41,669 nucleotides of DNA, taken from positions 1-41,669 of the forward strand of contig NZ_ARQJ01000014.1 in the NCBI RefSeq assembly GCF_000385175.1, written 5' to 3'. This document shows positions 25,046 to 33,077 of the stretch, piece by piece (the first letter of the stretch is position 1; each line of letters begins with the position of its first letter). This stretch comes from Salinicoccus albus DSM 19776. GTDB taxonomy: Bacteria > Bacillota > Bacilli > Staphylococcales > Salinicoccaceae. The translations under genes and the position numbers were made by a program. The notes beneath the pieces were generated by a model, which saw nothing but the letters and a program-made list of their open reading frames with translations, had not been told where the DNA came from and ran no database searches.

Positions 25046-25419
25046 AAATGATCACCACTTATTTAAATTTTCTACCCGGCAAAAATTAATCATTAGTTAC
25101 AGTATAATTATATCATAATCAAATAATTTGTAACCTAAAATTTGTCCTCATACCAAAAGATAAATTTAATGTTGAAAGGTATGAATTGTTGCCCAAATTT
25201 ATACCTGAAACTCAGAATGCCGGTTGGTTTTAAAGAAAAATGGATATAAACTAAAGCGCAATAATCAGGAAAATGAAGATTTTACGGTATTGGCTGCACA
25301 AGGAAAAGTGGGTATCCTTGAAATCACACAATGGTTGAAGGAAAACACAGAAAGTTACAAATACCCACCCTCCTTAGAGAGGCCTGAGGTTTCCATAAAT
25401 TTTGCATCCCCAAACATTC
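25046..25419. other. intergenic region without a supported gene
   Basis: An open frame from about 25209 to 25490 (residues such as NEDFTVLAAQGKVGILEITQWLKENT) looks protein-like for about 45 codons. It has no ribosome binding site, resembles no family I know, and its 3' end runs antisense over the broken hydrolase. It may be a gene fragment. The remainder contains the divergent UspA upstream region. Confidence 0.4.
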
Positions 25420-26282
25420 CTATTTCTCGTTATTCAAAAACTCCAGCACTCTTTGATTCACATTGCGCTTATCTTTTCCCAGCCATATGAGATGGCCCCA
25501 TGATGGCGTAATATAGAGCCTGCTGTCTTGTATTTGATCATTTGCGTAAAAGGCATGTTCAACGGAAACGGAGGCATCATATTCACTATGCATGATCAGA
25601 ACGGGGCATCTGATATTCTGTAAAAATGAATTGGAGATTTCACCAGTCTGCTTCAAATCAATCAAAACCCACTCCCTGAGCGTTGTCTGTTATTCATCTT
25701 TCGGACACTTTCCACATCAGATTTTGATATTTTATCGGCAGCCTCCTCATAATTAAGGCTGCTGAAGGCGGAAAACATCATCTTGAAGGTAAAGTCAGGC
25801 GCAATATTATTCATCCCGGATAACATTTTCCAGGTAAACCGTTCAAAAGGCGGACGAAATATTACCTGGGAAATTTTATATAAATGATCTTCGGTCTTAT
25901 ACCATTCCTTAGTCACCGCACTCTGCAATGTCAATGACTTCACTCTCTCCGGATATTTGGCAGCCATATACAGCCCCGTCGGGCCCCCTGCGGATACAGC
26001 AACAATTGAGGCTTCATCAACAGATAGATGATTCAGCAGTTTGATATAATATTCTGCCGCCTCTGCCATTGAATTTCCTATACTTCTTGAGGTATTGCCA
26101 TACCCTGCTCGTGAAGGGATGATGACCGTAAATCCGTTGTTGACCAGGACATCCCGGCCAAAAACCTCGTGACAGTTTGAATGTCCGCCATGCAGCAGCA
26201 TAATTGGATTCTCTCCGTCTCCAGTTACTGAAAACTCCATTGTCTTTCCTCTATATACAAATCTGTCTATCACACGTTTCAT
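25420..26282 (-). pseudogene. alpha/beta hydrolase gene broken by a one-base frameshift
   Basis: Two frames together give a complete hydrolase. The first (25662-26282, 206 residues) has LLHGGHSNCHEV, the elbow VAVSAGGPTG and helices to QRSGSGF, then stops. The second (25420-25665) carries on with LIDLKQTGEISNSFLQNI, HSEYDASVSVEH with the aspartate, and SWGHLIWLG with the histidine. Adding one T to the T4 run at about 25665-25668 would join them as GSGFLIDLKQ. The break separates the nucleophile from the other two triad residues, so the product should be inactive unless the frameshift is a sequencing error or is bypassed. GGGGGAGG precedes ATG 26282. Confidence 0.85.
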
Positions 26283-26447
26283 ATTTTATAACCTCCCCCC
26301 CTGCTGGTTCAGTTCATCCATTTATATAAACATAATTTTACCCACTGTAAAATTTAGAATAATCAGTATACTTGTGTAGAACTAATATACCTCACATGCT
26401 ATGATGAATTCAACATCGAAACATATATTACATGAGGGGATGTCTAT

Positions 26448-27647
26448 ATGATTAAGCTGGAAAATTTCATATCCAATGAAGTTGGCCTCTCTTTGAACAA
26501 TTACATCTATCACTCTATCAGCCTGTTCAAATACTCCGCTCACGAACTGAACGATTACATCAGGAAAAAGTGTGAAGAGAATCCTTTAATCTGCATTGAC
26601 GAGGAAAAAATACCGCTTTCTGTTCTGTCTTATCATAAGGATCAGAAATCTTCTGACACGCTTTCTGAAGTGTTTTCCTGCTTTAACTGTTCGTTGAAAG
26701 ATAAGGAAAAGTTCATCATGAACCATATCCTCTATTCTCTTGACGCCAACGGATTTTTAAAAGCGGATACAAAAGAAATATCCCTGCTGACAAATACTTC
26801 TGAATCCCTGGTGAAACAACTGATTGAGGCATTGAAGTCATATGATGAGTACCGGGGCATCGGCTGTTTCGATACATTTGATTATTTGAAATTTCAATTA
26901 GAGCGACAGGGGTTATATGATGAAATGCTATTTGATGTTTTCACTACCAATTTAGAAGATATCAGGAATCGGAATTTCGAATTTCTGAAAGGACTCAGTG
27001 CGGACAAGGATGAACTGCTGGATTATGTCACACTGATTACTGAATCCTGTGACTTATCACCGATTGTGTCAGAGGATGTATCCTTCATTGAGCCTGACGC
27101 CTCGATCATAAAAGATGGGACGGGGTTTAAAATTTCAATCAATGATTATCTGTCTGAAGGCATTGAATTTGAGCCGCTGGCTCTTGATAACGCAGACGAG
27201 GCCTTTGAGAAGAAAATTCAGAAGTACAAGCAGGATTTTGAAGAAATGTCTTCGATTTTAAATGCCCGGCGGGTTTATTTGACGGATATATTGACGATTA
27301 TTGTGCACACGCAAAAAGACTACTTACAAGGCCACAGCGGCTTTCTGAAGCCGCTGGATCAGAATGATCTGGCGGATGCAACCGGTTTAAGCCCCGCGAC
27401 AATCAGCCGGCTTTTGACCAATAAATTTGTTGCTGCACCCCAGGGTACACTCCCCATTCAGTCGCTGCTGTCCAGGGAATACAAGGATAACCTTTCTGTC
27501 AGCTATGTTATGTATCAGATCAGAAACCTGGCTGATTTTGACCAGATGCCGGACAGTAAGATATCCAGAAGCCTTCATAATTTAGGAATCTCAATTTCCA
27601 GAAGGACTGTAAACAAGTATAAACATCAAATACTGAACCATATATAA
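26448..27647 (+). CDS. rpoN: RNA polymerase sigma-54 factor (RpoN/SigL), divergent
   Basis: The 399-residue protein has the three parts of sigma-54. The N-terminal activator-contact region (residues 1-50, ending in CEENPLICID) matches the usual ELxxEIxxxLExNPLL pattern but has lost most of the glutamine-rich segment. The core-binding region spans about 80 to 280. The helix-turn-helix segment (LNQ-like NDLADATGLSPATISRLLTNK, then APQGTLPI) and the RpoN box SRRTVNKYKH at residues 384-393 (consensus ARRTVAKYRE) finish the protein. It directs polymerase to -24/-12 promoters and requires an enhancer-binding protein, present at 33078-34445. GAGGGG lies upstream of ATG 26448. It converges on the hydroxyproline operon, which carries the variant sigma-54 promoters. 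Confidence 0.95.
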   Translation: MIKLENFISNEVGLSLNNYIYHSISLFKYSAHELNDYIRKKCEENPLICIDEEKIPLSVLSYHKDQKSSDTLSEVFSCFNCSLKDKEKFIMNHILYSLDANGFLKADTKEISLLTNTSESLVKQLIEALKSYDEYRGIGCFDTFDYLKFQLERQGLYDEMLFDVFTTNLEDIRNRNFEFLKGLSADKDELLDYVTLITESCDLSPIVSEDVSFIEPDASIIKDGTGFKISINDYLSEGIEFEPLALDNADEAFEKKIQKYKQDFEEMSSILNARRVYLTDILTIIVHTQKDYLQGHSGFLKPLDQNDLADATGLSPATISRLLTNKFVAAPQGTLPIQSLLSREYKDNLSVSYVMYQIRNLADFDQMPDSKISRSLHNLGISISRRTVNKYKHQILNHI

Positions 27648-27651
27648 GTTT

Positions 27652-27693
27652 ATCAGCGGATAAGCCTGAATTCGGACTTACCCGCTGATTTTT
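27652..27693. terminator. terminator between rpoN and the convergent hydroxyproline operon
   Basis: ATCAGCGG (27652-27659) pairs with CCGCTGAT (27682-27689), with further inner pairing TAAG/CTTA, followed by TTTTT on the plus strand. Confidence 0.85.
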
Positions 27694-27698
27694 GCTGA

Positions 27699-28580
27699 TC
27701 AATCCACTGTCTGCATCAATTTCTCAAGTTTTGTGATTTCCTCTTCGTTCAGACCCAGCCGCGGTTTCCTGGAAGGGCCGCCATGCAAGCCTTTCAGGTC
27801 CATCGCTTTTTTGACGATCTGCACATATTTCCCAGAATCCTCCAGAAATTCACATAACGGCAGCAGATCTTCATTCAGCGCTTTAGCTTCCTTATATTTC
27901 CCCGCTTTAACTAGTTCATAGAGTCTGGCCGCACTGTTAGGTGCGATATTCGCTGCCACGGACACCCACCCGGTGGCGCCCTGCACAAATGATTCAAATG
28001 CCAGATCATCCGAACCACAAAATAATCCAAGATCCGAGTGGTCTGCAACCGCTCTGACTTTCAGGATATCACCGCTGGATTCTTTAATGTACTGCACTTT
28101 ATCAAGTTCCTGGTCTATTTTGAATATCGTTTCATTTTCGAGATTCACATTGGCTGTGAATGGGTTGTTATACATCATGATGGGTGTGCTCACCTGGTCG
28201 TTGACATCTTTAAACTGATGGAATGACTCCTCCTCCGTCGGTGTCTGGTAGAATGAGTTGATGACGAGCAGCCCGTCTGCATGATTGTCTTCTGCATGCC
28301 TGGCGTACTCGATGATTTTACTTGTCCGTTCATCAGAAACCCCGACGATCAGCTGTGTATCCGTATCTTTCACCATCGGGCCAATCAGCTCGACAATCTG
28401 CTTCTTCTCCGCCTCGTCCATGGAAGCAAACTCTCCTGTACTTCCGACAATCACGATCCCTGCAGCATTCTGGTCCAGATAATACCGCACATTTTCTTTC
28501 ATGCCCTCGTAATTGACTGAATGATCCATGTTCATCGGCGTAATCAATACCGGGAATGCACCTTCAAATTGTTTATTCAT
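27699..28580 (-). CDS. DapA-family lyase/deaminase, probable 1-pyrroline-4-hydroxy-2-carboxylate deaminase
   Basis: This 293-residue class I aldolase-fold protein of the dihydrodipicolinate synthase superfamily has GSTGEFASM (the GxxGE carboxylate-binding motif), Tyr137 in MMYNNP and the Schiff-base Lys166 in YIKESSGD. In hydroxyproline clusters this family supplies the enzyme that deaminates and dehydrates pyrroline-4-hydroxy-2-carboxylate to 2-oxoglutarate semialdehyde, and the neighbouring epimerase and dehydrogenase support that role over lysine synthesis. The start is ATG 28580, overlapping the end of the NhaC-family gene by eight bases, with a GGGAGAGGG site upstream. It is the last gene of the five-gene operon. 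The next enzyme, the semialdehyde dehydrogenase, is not in this window. Confidence 0.88.
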   Translation of the reverse strand: MNKQFEGAFPVLITPMNMDHSVNYEGMKENVRYYLDQNAAGIVIVGSTGEFASMDEAEKKQIVELIGPMVKDTDTQLIVGVSDERTSKIIEYARHAEDNHADGLLVINSFYQTPTEEESFHQFKDVNDQVSTPIMMYNNPFTANVNLENETIFKIDQELDKVQYIKESSGDILKVRAVADHSDLGLFCGSDDLAFESFVQGATGWVSVAANIAPNSAARLYELVKAGKYKEAKALNEDLLPLCEFLEDSGKYVQIVKKAMDLKGLHGGPSRKPRLGLNEEEITKLEKLMQTVD

Positions 28581-29985
28581 ATTCTTTATCCCTCTCCCTT
28601 TCCTCTTCATCTTTTTCCATTATAAATAATCCAAGATAACCATAAATCAGAGTGATGATAATAACCAGGAAGCCGTACCAGAAGAACGGGATATATGCCA
28701 GTGTGGCAACCCCCAGCGTTGCTGCCATATACACCCCGCCATCAGCCCAGGGGACCATTGGCGTGGTAATGGTACCGCCCGCTTCAACATTTCTCGACAT
28801 TAATGTCCGGCTGATATTGTTCCGGTTATAGTTTTCTTCAGTTATTTTCGTGCCGGTGATGGGCGTCACATATGCCGCTCCACCAAAGAATGCACCAAAA
28901 AACGCTGCAATCATAGTGGTTAATGTCAGATGACCTGTGTTTGTAGCCCATTTGGAGAATACATCCCCGAGCACGGTAAATGCACCGATGACCTGGAGCA
29001 GACCCCCGACACCGAGCGCCAGAAGGATCAACAGAATAACCTCCAGCATGAACGTGATACCGCCGCGGCTTAACAGATTGTCGATAAAGGCAATGCCTGT
29101 ATTCTGCTCGCTGCCTGTGTAAAGTGTCTGAATCGCTTCGATAAAGCCATATCCCTGGAACCAGGCTGCCCATAAGCTGCCCAGCAGCGCACCGAACAAT
29201 ATCACCGGAATCGAAGGCAGTTTAAATGCCAGCATAATGATGACGATGACAGCCGGTATGAGCATAAACCAGGAGGTGTTAAAATTTTCTTCAAGACCGA
29301 TGATCGTGTTTTCAGCTAATGTAAGATCACCGCTGCCGTCATACATGATGACCCCGACTATCCAATACAATATTGCCGCGATGACAAATGCCGGGATAGA
29401 GACATAGGACATGGATTTGATATGCCGGAACAGATCCACTTTGGAGAGTGATGCGGTCATGACCGTTGTATCAGACAGCGGTGACATTTTATCGCCGACA
29501 TAACAGCCGGAAATCGCCGCACCGGCCACCAGGGGTAGCGGCAGACCAAAGCTTTCACCAATGCCCATCATGGCAATGCCGGCAGTTCCGGCAGAGCCGA
29601 AAGAGGTTCCTGTGGAAAGCGCTGTGATCGCACAAATGATCATCGCTGCCATTAGAAATATCCCCGGGCTGATGATATTGAGCCCGTAATATATCATGGT
29701 CGGTACAATGCCGCCGGCAATCCATGAACCGATCAGGGCGCCGACAGAAATCAGGATGAGTGTGGCGCCCAGCCCTTCGTAAATTCCCTTTAAAAGTCCT
29801 TTCTCCATTTCAAGATACGTATATCCCAAGTAGATGCCGAATGCCATGATCATAAACCAGACGACAATCAAAGCCAGCTGGATCGGCAATTCCAAAATAA
29901 CGATTGAACCAAACATGATGACGATGAATAACACCATTATGGAAAGCATTATCCTGACACTTGGCAGTTTCTTCTCTCTTGCCAT
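28573..29985 (-). CDS. NhaC-family transporter of the hydroxyproline operon
   Basis: This 470-residue polytopic membrane protein has about 11 helices and NhaC motifs such as STGTSFGSAGTAG, GCYVGDKMSPLSDTTVMTA and YVTPITGTKI. It is distinct from the riboswitch-controlled family member at 1283-2578. Between the racemase-like gene and the DapA-type gene, with 21 bp and overlapping spacing, it is most simply the uptake system for hydroxyproline or proline, with sodium or proton coupling. NhaC-family proteins often appear in amino acid catabolic clusters in this role. The transport specificity is inferred. AAGGGGA lies before ATG 29985. Confidence 0.88.
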   Translation of the reverse strand: MAREKKLPSVRIMLSIMVLFIVIMFGSIVILELPIQLALIVVWFMIMAFGIYLGYTYLEMEKGLLKGIYEGLGATLILISVGALIGSWIAGGIVPTMIYYGLNIISPGIFLMAAMIICAITALSTGTSFGSAGTAGIAMMGIGESFGLPLPLVAGAAISGCYVGDKMSPLSDTTVMTASLSKVDLFRHIKSMSYVSIPAFVIAAILYWIVGVIMYDGSGDLTLAENTIIGLEENFNTSWFMLIPAVIVIIMLAFKLPSIPVILFGALLGSLWAAWFQGYGFIEAIQTLYTGSEQNTGIAFIDNLLSRGGITFMLEVILLILLALGVGGLLQVIGAFTVLGDVFSKWATNTGHLTLTTMIAAFFGAFFGGAAYVTPITGTKITEENYNRNNISRTLMSRNVEAGGTITTPMVPWADGGVYMAATLGVATLAYIPFFWYGFLVIIITLIYGYLGLFIMEKDEEERERDKEYE

Positions 29986-30006
29986 TTTCCCATCCCCTTG
30001 TAAGAT

Positions 30007-30750
30007 TTATTTGATGACAAAGCCCTGCTGATAAATATCCGTGTCATCCACATAGAATTGAGAATTCGATATGAGATGATACGGATGCCCGAGCCGGCCA
30101 TCCTGAATGCTGATATCCGCCCCGTTGAAGATGCTGATCTCATGCCACTCGAATTTATGATTAAGCAAGGACAGCACCTCCAGTACGGGGTGCGCTAAAA
30201 TATCCCCATTGCGGTTTGCTGCAATATGCTGTGTGTCATGCTCGAGTACCAAATAATCATAGTTACTGTCTGTCTGCTTATTTATTTCTTCTTTAATTGC
30301 ACTGATGTTATGAATTTCCAGCTGCAGATCTGTCTCAACAGTTTTGATGCGTTTATGATTGATTGTGTAATCTGTACCGTTATGCTTCACTTCAAATAAT
30401 GCGGTTGTGTTCAATTCCTGATGTTTAAATGTCTTTACTGAACCATTGATTTTTATGCTATATTCACTTTCCGTTTTAATCCTGTGCCGATCCAACAACG
30501 CCCTCAGGCACACCTTCAGCAGTATATCTTCATTCTCTACCCCTGTCACCGACGCCAGCGTGACGTGAATCAGCGAAGGTGTCTCCTTGAATGTCAGCAG
30601 ATTCATATACTTATTGCCACGAGGTTCATTCAAAAGCAACTGATTTAGATCAAATCCATCAGGACTCACTTTCATTTCATCGAATTCAATGATTCTCAGC
30701 ACCTGACCGTATATATGAATATCAAACCCATTCACCACTTTCACAATCAT
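30007..30750 (-). CDS. degenerate proline-racemase-fold protein lacking catalytic cysteines
   Basis: The 247-residue protein resembles a shortened, diverged copy of its neighbour, the epimerase at 30761-31765. Matching landmarks occur in order: GFDIHIYGQVLRII against TIDTHTGGNPTRTV; LLLNEPRGNKYMN against LVYPPRGHD; and near the end YHLISNSQFYVDDTD followed by GFVIK against HRISITGSAWIM...DADDPLQAGYLL. Both catalytic motifs (MCGHDT and SPCGTG) are absent, and the middle is about 85 residues shorter. It should not be able to racemise. It lies 10 bp after the epimerase gene with its own GAGGTGGGG site, so it is expressed with it. Possible roles are a regulatory partner, a substrate-binding protein or a decaying gene. 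The homology is my own visual reading. Confidence 0.7.
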   Translation of the reverse strand: MIVKVVNGFDIHIYGQVLRIIEFDEMKVSPDGFDLNQLLLNEPRGNKYMNLLTFKETPSLIHVTLASVTGVENEDILLKVCLRALLDRHRIKTESEYSIKINGSVKTFKHQELNTTALFEVKHNGTDYTINHKRIKTVETDLQLEIHNISAIKEEINKQTDSNYDYLVLEHDTQHIAANRNGDILAHPVLEVLSLLNHKFEWHEISIFNGADISIQDGRLGHPYHLISNSQFYVDDTDIYQQGFVIK

Positions 30751-30760
30751 TTCCCCACCT

Positions 30761-31765
30761 CTATATCTCCGGTATTAATAAATATCCTGCCTGCAGCGGG
30801 TCGTCCGCATCCATATATAAATCATGCCTGCCCATAATCCATGCTGAACCCGTAATCGAAATCCTGTGGTATGTGAATTCATCTCTAGCTTCAGAGCTGA
30901 TGAGGCTGGCTTTGAATTGTGATCCTGTAATACTTTCATGGATAAAAACGTCATCCCTCATAATTTCTCCATTTTCATATAGTGTAGCTGCTTTTGCGCA
31001 GGTGCCCGTGCCGCAGGGTGAACGGTCAATGCCTCCGGGCGGCACAACGACCGTATTTTTGACAATATTCCCGTCACGATACAGTTCCATATGGGTCAGC
31101 TTGTCGATAAACGGGAACTCCGGGTGCCTCACTTCATGGATTTCATTGATAATGTCCCGGATAGCCATCGATGTGCCAACAATCTCCTGAGACTCAGACA
31201 CATCCAGTGCCAGCCCTAAATCACCGGCTCTGAGTATGCCGTAGAAATTACCGCCGTAGGCGATATCCACTTTCACATTCTTATGAGATTTATAATCGAC
31301 ATAGACAGTCATCAGATGGAACGAATCCGTACTGATGAAAGTGACTGTTTGCACTTTCCCATTTTCCACTTCGCATTCAGCTTCTACGATGCCTGCCGGT
31401 GTATCCAGCACAACAGACGTAAAGGGTTCTTTCCTGTCGACGTACCCCATTTCCACGAGTGCAGTACAAGTACCGATGGTATCGTGACCGCACATCGGGA
31501 GATAACCGCCGGTTTCTATGAATATGACACTGAAGTCTGCCTGCGGTTTCAACGGCGGCAGTAAAATCGTCCCGCTCGAGATGTCATGTCCTCTGGGGGG
31601 ATAGACGAGAAACTTTCTGATATGATCATGATTCTCTTTCATATCCATCATCTTTTCCTGTATGGTTTCTCCCGCGAGCTCAGGCATCCCGGCCAGCACC
31701 GTACGTGTCGGATTGCCGCCCGTATGGGTATCAATGGTTACAAATTGTTTCGCTTTATACTTCAA
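30761..31765 (-). CDS. proline racemase-family 4-hydroxyproline 2-epimerase
   Basis: This 334-residue enzyme of the proline racemase family has both catalytic cysteines, Cys92 in MCGHDT and Cys251 in DRSPCGTG, which marks racemases and epimerases rather than trans-3-hydroxyproline dehydratases (Thr or Ser at the second place). Other motifs are DTHTGGNPTRTV, PPRGHD and the C-terminal GSAWIMGRHDLYMDADDP. In this cluster it should convert trans-4-hydroxy-L-proline to cis-4-hydroxy-D-proline, the substrate of the adjacent dehydrogenase. The start is TTG 31765, which overlaps the TGA of the upstream gene, with GGAGGTGGG before it. Proline racemase activity cannot be excluded from sequence. Confidence 0.92.
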   Translation of the reverse strand: MKYKAKQFVTIDTHTGGNPTRTVLAGMPELAGETIQEKMMDMKENHDHIRKFLVYPPRGHDISSGTILLPPLKPQADFSVIFIETGGYLPMCGHDTIGTCTALVEMGYVDRKEPFTSVVLDTPAGIVEAECEVENGKVQTVTFISTDSFHLMTVYVDYKSHKNVKVDIAYGGNFYGILRAGDLGLALDVSESQEIVGTSMAIRDIINEIHEVRHPEFPFIDKLTHMELYRDGNIVKNTVVVPPGGIDRSPCGTGTCAKAATLYENGEIMRDDVFIHESITGSQFKASLISSEARDEFTYHRISITGSAWIMGRHDLYMDADDPLQAGYLLIPEI

Positions 31766-32937
31766 CCGCCCACCTCCTGAAATCTGTTGATGTCAAGCGG
31801 GCTGAGATCGTCTTCAAGGGAATCGGTCACCATCTGCGACATCCACAGCCCGGTGACTGCCGACAATCCGATGCCGTCACCCTCATGTCCCGCGGCAACA
31901 AAAAATCCTGGCACGCTGGTTTCGGACATGATGGGCAAATGGTCCGGTGTCCATGGCCTCAATCCCGCATAGCTGTGAATGATATTGACGTCCTTCATCG
32001 CTGGGAAATATTCAATCGCCCGTTGGGCAATCAATCTGATGACCTTATGATTCACTGTCGTATCAAAACCCGCAAATTCACGGCTGCTGCCGAGCAGGAA
32101 ATTCTGGCTGTGGGTCGCCTCATGAACCAGGGCGACACCATAGCGGTTCATCTCTTCATGCGCTTTCCGCTCCTTTCCGAATTTCGTCATCAAGTATCCG
32201 AACTCCTGAATCTTTCTCGTCCCCATGAGATCAGTTCTTGAAGAAACCAGTATATGCCCTTTCCTTGGCCGGATCGGCACTTTAATATCAAGATACGCTG
32301 CGACTTCTGGTGCGCAGACCCCTGCAGCATTGATCACCTGCTTTGCCTTGAACACCTTTTCATGAGCGGACACCAGGAAAGTATCATCAGCTTTTTTAAT
32401 GCCGGTGACAGGCGTATGCTCATATATATCAAAGTCATGGTGCCCGGCCTGATTGAGTAACGAGAATGTCAGCATATAGGGATTCAATGTCGAATCATTC
32501 GTACATTCGATGCCGCCGGCCAAATGATCCGAAAAATATTTGGAATCATTGTTTAAGTCCTCCTTGGAAAGTTTTCTGAAAAATTCATGCTCCCCATTTT
32601 CGGCATTATGCTGATCCACCCACCTGTATCCCTGCGCCAGTTCATCTTCATTGGCACACAGGAAGATACTGCCCGGTCTCCGGTACTCAAAATCCATTTC
32701 CAGTTCTTCGGATAAATCCTGGATCAGACCCTGGCTTTTCATCGCCATATAACTGTCAAAACCAGTTTCTTTATCAATCAGCAGCACATTGCCGTCACAC
32801 TTCGAACTTGTGCCGGCTGCCGCAGTTGCCGCTTCCAGCAAGGTGACCTTCATCCCTTTCCTCGCGGTATAATAGGCAATACTGGCACCGATGACACCAC
32901 CGCCAATAACCAGAACATCGCTTAAATCTGTCGTCAA
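31762..32937 (-). CDS. FAD-dependent D-amino acid/D-hydroxyproline dehydrogenase catalytic (beta, HcnC-like) subunit
   Basis: The 391-residue DAO-family flavoprotein starts with the FAD loop VIGGGVIGASIAYYTARKG, carries an N-terminal-domain motif GTSSKCDGNVL, and ends with SYAGLRPWTPDHLPIM and AGHEGDGIGLSAVTG. This form is the catalytic subunit of membrane-linked amine or D-hydroxyproline dehydrogenases (HcnC, LhpB types), which need partner subunits with iron-sulfur and FAD/NAD domains; these partners are the three genes at 34499-36280. It should oxidise cis-4-hydroxy-D-proline to pyrroline-4-hydroxy-2-carboxylate. The first gene of the minus-strand operon, it starts at TTG 32937 with GGGGTGG upstream and a sigma-54-like promoter 28 bp before it. 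Confidence 0.9.
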   Translation of the reverse strand: MTTDLSDVLVIGGGVIGASIAYYTARKGMKVTLLEAATAAAGTSSKCDGNVLLIDKETGFDSYMAMKSQGLIQDLSEELEMDFEYRRPGSIFLCANEDELAQGYRWVDQHNAENGEHEFFRKLSKEDLNNDSKYFSDHLAGGIECTNDSTLNPYMLTFSLLNQAGHHDFDIYEHTPVTGIKKADDTFLVSAHEKVFKAKQVINAAGVCAPEVAAYLDIKVPIRPRKGHILVSSRTDLMGTRKIQEFGYLMTKFGKERKAHEEMNRYGVALVHEATHSQNFLLGSSREFAGFDTTVNHKVIRLIAQRAIEYFPAMKDVNIIHSYAGLRPWTPDHLPIMSETSVPGFFVAAGHEGDGIGLSAVTGLWMSQMVTDSLEDDLSPLDINRFQEVGG

Positions 32938-32964
32938 ATTTCCACCCCGCTTTCTCTATCCATA

Positions 32965-32986
32965 CATAAGAAATTTATATGCCAGG
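32965..32986 (-). promoter_or_regulatory. sigma-54-type promoter of the hydroxyproline operon (minus strand)
   Basis: On the minus strand the site reads CCTGGCATATAAATTTCTTA. The -24 TGGCA is canonical. The -12 element is TTTC where most sigma-54 promoters have TTGC, and GG-to-C spacing is as expected. It agrees at 17 of 20 positions with the plus-strand site at 34446-34464. Transcription should start near 32955, about 20 bases before the first gene. Confidence 0.75.
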
Positions 32987-33013
32987 GTCTTAGATACTGA
33001 ACTCCCATTAAAT

Positions 33014-33042
33014 TTGATTCAATCTGTTAAGAAATATATAAT
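33014..33042 (+). promoter_or_regulatory. sigma-A promoter of the enhancer-binding protein gene
   Basis: TTGATT (33014-33019), a 17-bp spacer and a perfect TATAAT (33037-33042) lie 35 bp before the start codon. The activator therefore appears to be made by the housekeeping polymerase. Confidence 0.8.
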
Positions 33043-33062
33043 TATTATCAATAACTTAACAG
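33024..33062. repeat. inverted repeat CTGTTAAG-N23-CTTAACAG, candidate activator-binding site
   Basis: Perfect 8-bp arms at 33024-33031 and 33055-33062 have centres 31 bp apart, close to three helical turns. They bracket the -10 of the activator's own promoter and lie 40 to 80 bp upstream of the minus-strand -24 element. Confidence 0.55.
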
Positions 33063-33077
33063 AAAGGTGTGGATCTT

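Noticed and set aside
25209-25490. Short gene upstream of the broken hydrolase
   Set aside because: It has no ribosome binding site, matches no known family and its last third is antisense to the hydrolase; I mention it only as a possible fragment.
27699-28580. Dihydrodipicolinate synthase for lysine synthesis
   Set aside because: The operon holds no lysine genes and does hold a 4-hydroxyproline epimerase and dehydrogenase, for which a DapA-family deaminase is the expected partner.
28573-29985. Calling this a Na+/H+ antiporter for salt tolerance
   Set aside because: Family similarity alone supports it, but its place inside the hydroxyproline operon makes a substrate carrier more likely.
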